Shown here piece by piece: positions 60,129-64,000 of a DNA stretch of 64,000 nucleotides. Within the stretch, counting starts at the first letter, position 1. Each line of letters starts with the position of its first letter. This DNA is from Candidatus Enterococcus myersii (lineage in GTDB: Bacteria > Bacillota > Bacilli > Lactobacillales > Enterococcaceae): assembly GCF_017316025.1 (NCBI RefSeq), contig NZ_JAFLVT010000006.1, positions 124,001-188,000 of the forward strand, read 5' to 3'. The notes beneath the pieces are model-generated. The model was not told the DNA's origin and searched no databases. It worked only from the letters and a program-made list of their open reading frames with translations. The translations under genes and the position numbers were made by a program.

Positions 60129-60167
60129 AAAGAAGGTGTGACAAAAGTCTTGTCACACCTTCTTTTG
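60129..60167 (+). terminator. Terminator of the oxidoreductase gene
   Basis: AAAGAAGGTGTGACAA pairs with TTGTCACACCTTCTTT around AAGTC, with flanking A- and T-runs. Confidence 0.9.
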
Positions 60168-60601
60168 AATATACGAAATTTTTCTAGCAATAAGTAAATC
60201 ATACCCAAAATATGGAAGACTATTTGCGCATTATTCAAGTAATTGCTGTGAGCGACAGCAATTATTTTGACAGAAGGGATATTACCTACTTGGTTCTTAA
60301 AGCTAAATCTTTTTTCCCTTCATTTTTAATCAAGGGTGTGTCTTAGACAGTGAAAATCACGATTTTAATAAATAGAAAAGTTGCATTTTTAGTCTTTTAT
60401 TCATGAAGACTACACTACTTTGTGAAATTCAATCGTACATAATAAGAAAATTTGTTATTTTAAAAGATGCTTTCTTTTAAAATTTTCAAAGGTAGTGGCA
60501 ATATGGTAAAATAACAAAGTAGCTAGTTTAAAAACTTTTTTAAACTTTTTTGTCACAAAATATTTGTGAAGTTTTAAAGAGAACATTTAGGGGGTTAAGC
60601 C
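60168..60601. other. Intergenic region upstream of degV with two dyads
   Basis: No gene visible. A hairpin AATTGCTGT-GAGCG-ACAGCAATT lies at 60241-60263. A perfect palindrome TCACAAA-ATA-TTTGTGA lies at 60553-60569, 33 bp before the DegV start, which is operator-like but not a Rex box. Confidence 0.55.
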
Positions 60602-61477
60602 ATGTTTCAAATCGTAACGGATTCTTGTTGTGATATTCCGTTTCAATTTTTGGATGAAGCTGGTATTGCATTTTTGCCGATGTTGGTAGAAATTAATGGC
60701 AAAGAGTATGAAGATGACTTAGGGAAGACATTTGATGTTGATTTTTTCTATCAAGCCTTGAAAGATAAACAAATGCCAACGACTTCGCAAATTAATGTGG
60801 GGCGTTATTTAGAGTTCTTTGAACCCTATGCAAAATCCGACACTCCTGTTATTTATTTGTCTTTTTCATCGGGAATGAGCGGCTCATATTACAGCGCCCT
60901 TCAAGCGGTGGATGTTTTAAAAGAAGATTATCCGGATGCCCAAATTGCCGTAGTGGATACCTTGGCGGCGAGCTTAGGGCAAGGCTTATTGGTGTTAGGT
61001 GCAAAAAAACAACAAGATGCTGGTAAAACTTTTGCTGAAGTCATCGCGTGGGTGGAAGAGCATAAAATGTTGCTGCAATCTTGGGTAACTGTGGATGATT
61101 TAAAGCATTTGGAACGCGGGGGCCGGATTTCAAAATCAGAAGCGGCTTTAGGCGGTTTATTAAAGGTGAAACCAATTATTCATGTGGATGAAAATGGAAA
61201 ATTACAAAACGTTGATAAAGTGCGCGGCCGGAATAAATCGTTGCAAAAAATTGTAACTGAAACACTGAATAATCTGACTTCACGGGAAAATCAAATTGTT
61301 TATATCGCGTATTCGGGGGATGTTGCTGCGGCTGAAACAGTGCTTGCAACCATTGTCGAAGACGTAAGCATTGAAGATATCGCATGTCTGCCGCTGGGGC
61401 CGACAATTTCAGCCCATACCGGTTTGGGCTGTGTGGCAATTTTTACCTTTGGAAAAAATCGGAACGAAAAAGTATAA
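60602..61477 (+). CDS. DegV family fatty-acid-binding protein (FakB-like)
   Basis: A 291-residue DegV protein. These bind one fatty acid and present it to the kinase FakA for phosphorylation and incorporation into phospholipid. The family motifs TDSCCDIP at the N-terminus, TSQIN, SLSFSSGMSGSYYSA-type loop (here YLSFSSGMSGSYYSA) and the LKHLERGGRIS segment are present. GGGGG precedes ATG 60602. The fatty-acid preference is not predictable by eye. Confidence 0.92.
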   Translation: MFQIVTDSCCDIPFQFLDEAGIAFLPMLVEINGKEYEDDLGKTFDVDFFYQALKDKQMPTTSQINVGRYLEFFEPYAKSDTPVIYLSFSSGMSGSYYSALQAVDVLKEDYPDAQIAVVDTLAASLGQGLLVLGAKKQQDAGKTFAEVIAWVEEHKMLLQSWVTVDDLKHLERGGRISKSEAALGGLLKVKPIIHVDENGKLQNVDKVRGRNKSLQKIVTETLNNLTSRENQIVYIAYSGDVAAAETVLATIVEDVSIEDIACLPLGPTISAHTGLGCVAIFTFGKNRNEKV

Positions 61478-61484
61478 CGAATAA

Positions 61485-61520
61485 AACTTTAGTCTGACAA
61501 AACAGGCTAGAGTTTTTTTG
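61485..61520 (+). terminator. Terminator of the degV gene
   Basis: AAACTTTAGTCTG pairs imperfectly with CAGGCTAGAGTTT (loop ACAAAA), followed by a T-run. Confidence 0.75.
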
Positions 61521-61548
61521 TAATTTTGTCTAAAAAGGAGCACAGTAC

Positions 61549-62193
61549 ATGAAATTTTATCGCAACTATGGCTGGATCTTACTGCTTTTATTTGTCCTCT
61601 GTGATGGCGGAATGCCCTATCTCTTAGGTGGGATGTGGTCACAATTTAGTCAAGCGCACCAAGTTGTTAGTGATTTGGGCAGCGTGACGAGTCCAGTTAA
61701 AAATTATTTTGAACACGGTTCAATTTTAACGGGCAGTTTACTGTTAGTTTCATTACCGGCGATTAAATTATATTTTGCTGCCCCAATTTTCCAAGCCATG
61801 CGGCGCGAAATTTTCTGGTTACTGCTTAGTATTGCCGCCTTTGCAATTGGTGATTGTATTTTTACTGGCGTTTTTTCCATCGATCATACAACGAGCGGTC
61901 TTACTTTAGCGACAATGATTCATGGTCTTGGCTCAGGAGCGGGAATTTTGGGCATGCTGGCAGCACCGTTATTGTTAGCGCGAATTTTTAAGCCAATCAA
62001 TGCCACCTTTGCCAAAATTTGTGGCCTGATTTTTTTAGGTGCACTGCTAAGTGCAGGGGCCAATGGCTTATCCCAGCTTTTTGCCTTTAGTTATAAAGGA
62101 ATTATCCAACGGGTTTCACTGGTGTTTTTATATTTACCCCTGGTAGCTTTAGCCCTTAAAATGCAGCAAAGATGGCCAAAATCACGTAACTAA
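61549..62193 (+). CDS. DUF998 membrane protein
   Basis: A 214-residue protein with six or seven predicted helices. The SDLGSVTSPVKNYFEHG loop after helix 1 and the paired glycine-rich helices match DUF998 membrane proteins. AAAGGAG precedes ATG 61549. No function is established for the family and neighbours do not narrow it down. Confidence 0.75.
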   Translation: MKFYRNYGWILLLLFVLCDGGMPYLLGGMWSQFSQAHQVVSDLGSVTSPVKNYFEHGSILTGSLLLVSLPAIKLYFAAPIFQAMRREIFWLLLSIAAFAIGDCIFTGVFSIDHTTSGLTLATMIHGLGSGAGILGMLAAPLLLARIFKPINATFAKICGLIFLGALLSAGANGLSQLFAFSYKGIIQRVSLVFLYLPLVALALKMQQRWPKSRN

Positions 62194-62271
62194 TTTCGCT
62201 GGTAACGTGTTATACTTTAAAACAATATTTAAAAAAATTGTTGTCACCAAGACCGATAAAGGAGCGAATTT

Positions 62272-64000
62272 ATGAACAAAGAGGCACTAAAACGACTGAT
62301 TGACACTGCTGCAGGAAGAAGACCGGCTGATTTAGTATTGAAAAATGCTCAAATAATTGATGTGTATCAAGCAGAAATTATGACAGGAGACATTGCACTT
62401 GTTGATGGCTTGATTGCAGGAATTGGCGCTGATTATGAAGGAATTAAGACAGTTGATTTAGCCGGCAAATTTGTAGCGCCAGGTTTTATTGATGCCCACA
62501 TTCACGTAGAATCTGCTTATGTCACACCAGAGGAATTCGGGCGTTTATTGGTACCCCACGGCACAACCACAGTGCTAGCAGACCCCCATGAAATCGTCAA
62601 TGTGCTGGGTTTAGCAGGATTGGATTACATGGTGGCTGCCGCCAAAAAAACGGCTTTGGATATTCGTTACAACATGCCTTCTTGTGTGCCGGCAACCAAT
62701 ATGGAAAATTCCGGTGCCGTCATTACAGCCGCAGGTATGCTGGCTTCCTTTGAAGAAAAAACAGTAACCGGTTTAGCCGAGTTTATGAATTTTCCAGGAG
62801 TAATTGCGGCTGATACTGCTGTTTTAGATAAATTATTAGCAGCTAAAAAATACGGTTTGCAAGTGGACGGACACGCGCCAATGGTAACTGGTAAAGCGCT
62901 AAACGCTTATATCGCAGCTGGGATAAAAAACGATCACGAATGTTCAACAGTGGCTGAACTAAAAGACCGCATTGCTCGTGGCATGTATGTTTTACTACGA
63001 GAAGGGACTGTCACGCAGAATTTACGTACCCTTTTAAAAGGAGTGACGGATACGAATTACCAGCGTTGTGTTTTAGTTGCCGATGATTTACAGGCTAAAG
63101 ATATTTTGGCAAAAGGACATTTGGACAATAGCATTCGCATTTGTATAGAAGAAGGAATCACGCCAATTCGTGCCATTCAAATGGCGACAATTAATGCTGC
63201 ACAATGCTGTCAATTATCCGATCGCGGTGCCATTGCGCCAGGTTTGCGGGGAGATTTGGTCATCTTTTCAGATTTACAGGCGCCAGTTATTGAAGCGACC
63301 TATATAAAAGGAGAACGCGTTGCTGAAAATAACACCTATCTTCCAGAAGTAAAACGGGTTGCAACTAAAACGGTTCAGTCTAGTGTTCATATTGAAAAAT
63401 TTAAAAAAGAACAATTACAACTGCGCTTAACCAGTGATCGTGCGCGGGCGATTGAAGTAATTCCCCAAGAGGCGCTGACAAATGAAGCAATTGTAACCGT
63501 GAAACGAGCTGACAATGGTGAATTTGTGTATCAGCCAACAGAAGATGTGGTGAAACTGGCTGTGATTGAACGGCACAAAAATACCGGCAATGTTTTTGTC
63601 GGCTTGTTGAAAGATTACGGGTTGAAAAAAGGGGCAATTGGCATTTCAATCGCCCATGATTCCCACAATTTAATTGTCGCTGGCACAAATGACACAGATA
63701 TGGAAGTGGCAGTTAAAGCCCTAAAGATTCAAGAAGGTGGCGTTGTCTTAGTCGAAGCTGGCAAAGTAATCGGGAGTATGGCATTGCCAATTGCAGGTTT
63801 AATGAGTGAGTTGACTGGCGAGGAAGTTGCCCGCCAAGAAGAAGCAATCAACCAATTGGCTCATGAAAAATTAGGCATCTCGCCAAAAGTTGACCCGATT
63901 ATGACCTTAAGCTTTATGTCACTGGCTGTCATTCCTAACTTAAAGATCACCGACATTGGTTTAGTAGATGTAACCAAATTTGAAATCGTTCCTATTTCAG
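62272..64000 (+). CDS. ade: Adenine deaminase (3' end cut by window)
   Basis: Converts adenine to hypoxanthine and ammonia (EC 3.5.4.2) for purine salvage. The frame begins MNKEALKRLIDTAAGRRPAD, behind AAAGGAG at 62258-62264, and stays open for 576 codons to the window edge, so only the last few residues can be missing. The amidohydrolase metal motif DAHIHVES, TVLADPHEIVN, the DGHAP loop, KNDHECST and the C-terminal domain segment GSMALPIAGLMSE are present. A TTATACT -10 lies about 40 bp upstream of the ribosome site. Confidence 0.95.
   Translation, partial: MNKEALKRLIDTAAGRRPADLVLKNAQIIDVYQAEIMTGDIALVDGLIAGIGADYEGIKTVDLAGKFVAPGFIDAHIHVESAYVTPEEFGRLLVPHGTTTVLADPHEIVNVLGLAGLDYMVAAAKKTALDIRYNMPSCVPATNMENSGAVITAAGMLASFEEKTVTGLAEFMNFPGVIAADTAVLDKLLAAKKYGLQVDGHAPMVTGKALNAYIAAGIKNDHECSTVAELKDRIARGMYVLLREGTVTQNLRTLLKGVTDTNYQRCVLVADDLQAKDILAKGHLDNSIRICIEEGITPIRAIQMATINAAQCCQLSDRGAIAPGLRGDLVIFSDLQAPVIEATYIKGERVAENNTYLPEVKRVATKTVQSSVHIEKFKKEQLQLRLTSDRARAIEVIPQEALTNEAIVTVKRADNGEFVYQPTEDVVKLAVIERHKNTGNVFVGLLKDYGLKKGAIGISIAHDSHNLIVAGTNDTDMEVAVKALKIQEGGVVLVEAGKVIGSMALPIAGLMSELTGEEVARQEEAINQLAHEKLGISPKVDPIMTLSFMSLAVIPNLKITDIGLVDVTKFEIVPIS

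Noticed and set aside
62194-62271. Purine riboswitch before adenine deaminase
   Set aside because: The leader is too short and lacks the conserved three-way-junction sequences.

Overview
The window is a low-GC Gram-positive chromosome segment, most like an Enterococcus or close Lactobacillales relative. Supporting signs are strong Shine-Dalgarno sites, TTG/GTG starts, CcpA-type cre sites, a PrfA/Ers-type Crp regulator beside an MFS gene, a Mga/EbpR-type regulator beside a sortase-anchored adhesin, and IS3-family debris. No rRNA, tRNA, CRISPR array or intact mobile element was found.

Layout. 0.2-10.4 kb: a beta-glucan oligosaccharide operon (lipoprotein binding protein, two ABC permeases, GH3 beta-glucosidase, GH94 phosphorylase), followed by four 102-bp tandem repeats and a LacI regulator. 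The gene content matches the Listeria sophorooligosaccharide (beta-1,2-glucan) locus. 10.5-16.8 kb: an ECF sigma factor with its membrane anti-sigma factor, an esterase, an M24-fold protein with altered metal ligands, a DUF2975/XRE pair and small membrane proteins. 16.8-25 kb: a Crp/PrfA-like regulator divergent from an MFS operon, a decayed lipoprotein gene, a PadR/HAAS-domain pair and purA.

25-44.7 kb is the most interesting region: a complete histidine fermentation cluster. It holds a formate-channel gene, hutU, hutI, a 1017-residue SARP/BTAD-STAND regulator, an orphan glutamate-mutase reactivase (glmL/mutL family), ftcD, fchA, fhs, an amino acid permease, hutH, yitT, hutD, folT behind a tetrahydrofolate riboswitch, and folC. 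The enzymes would take histidine to glutamate, ammonia and a folate-bound C1 unit. Fhs running in reverse could recover ATP and release formate, with the FNT channel as exit. FolT, FolC and the riboswitch link folate supply to the pathway. Three promoters (hutI, hutU, glmL) share 7-bp GAC-core direct repeats on an 11-bp period ending 8-9 bp before the -10, the layout known for actinobacterial SARP activators. They probably form the regulon of the local SARP-like protein. Four candidate cre sites suggest carbon catabolite control.

44.9-54.7 kb: a TauE/SafE exporter gene, then about 8.4 kb holding a Mga/EbpR-like regulator, an unknown secreted protein and a 1951-residue adhesin with five near-identical 117-residue pilin-type repeats. 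The last 56 bp of the exporter gene recur (55/56) on the far side, next to an IS3-type remnant, so this looks like an inserted adhesin island.

54.8-64 kb: a DHH phosphoesterase, a fused permease/binding-protein ABC importer (osmoprotectant or ergothioneine class) with its ATPase, a glutathione-reductase-like flavoenzyme, DegV, a DUF998 membrane protein and adenine deaminase cut by the window end.
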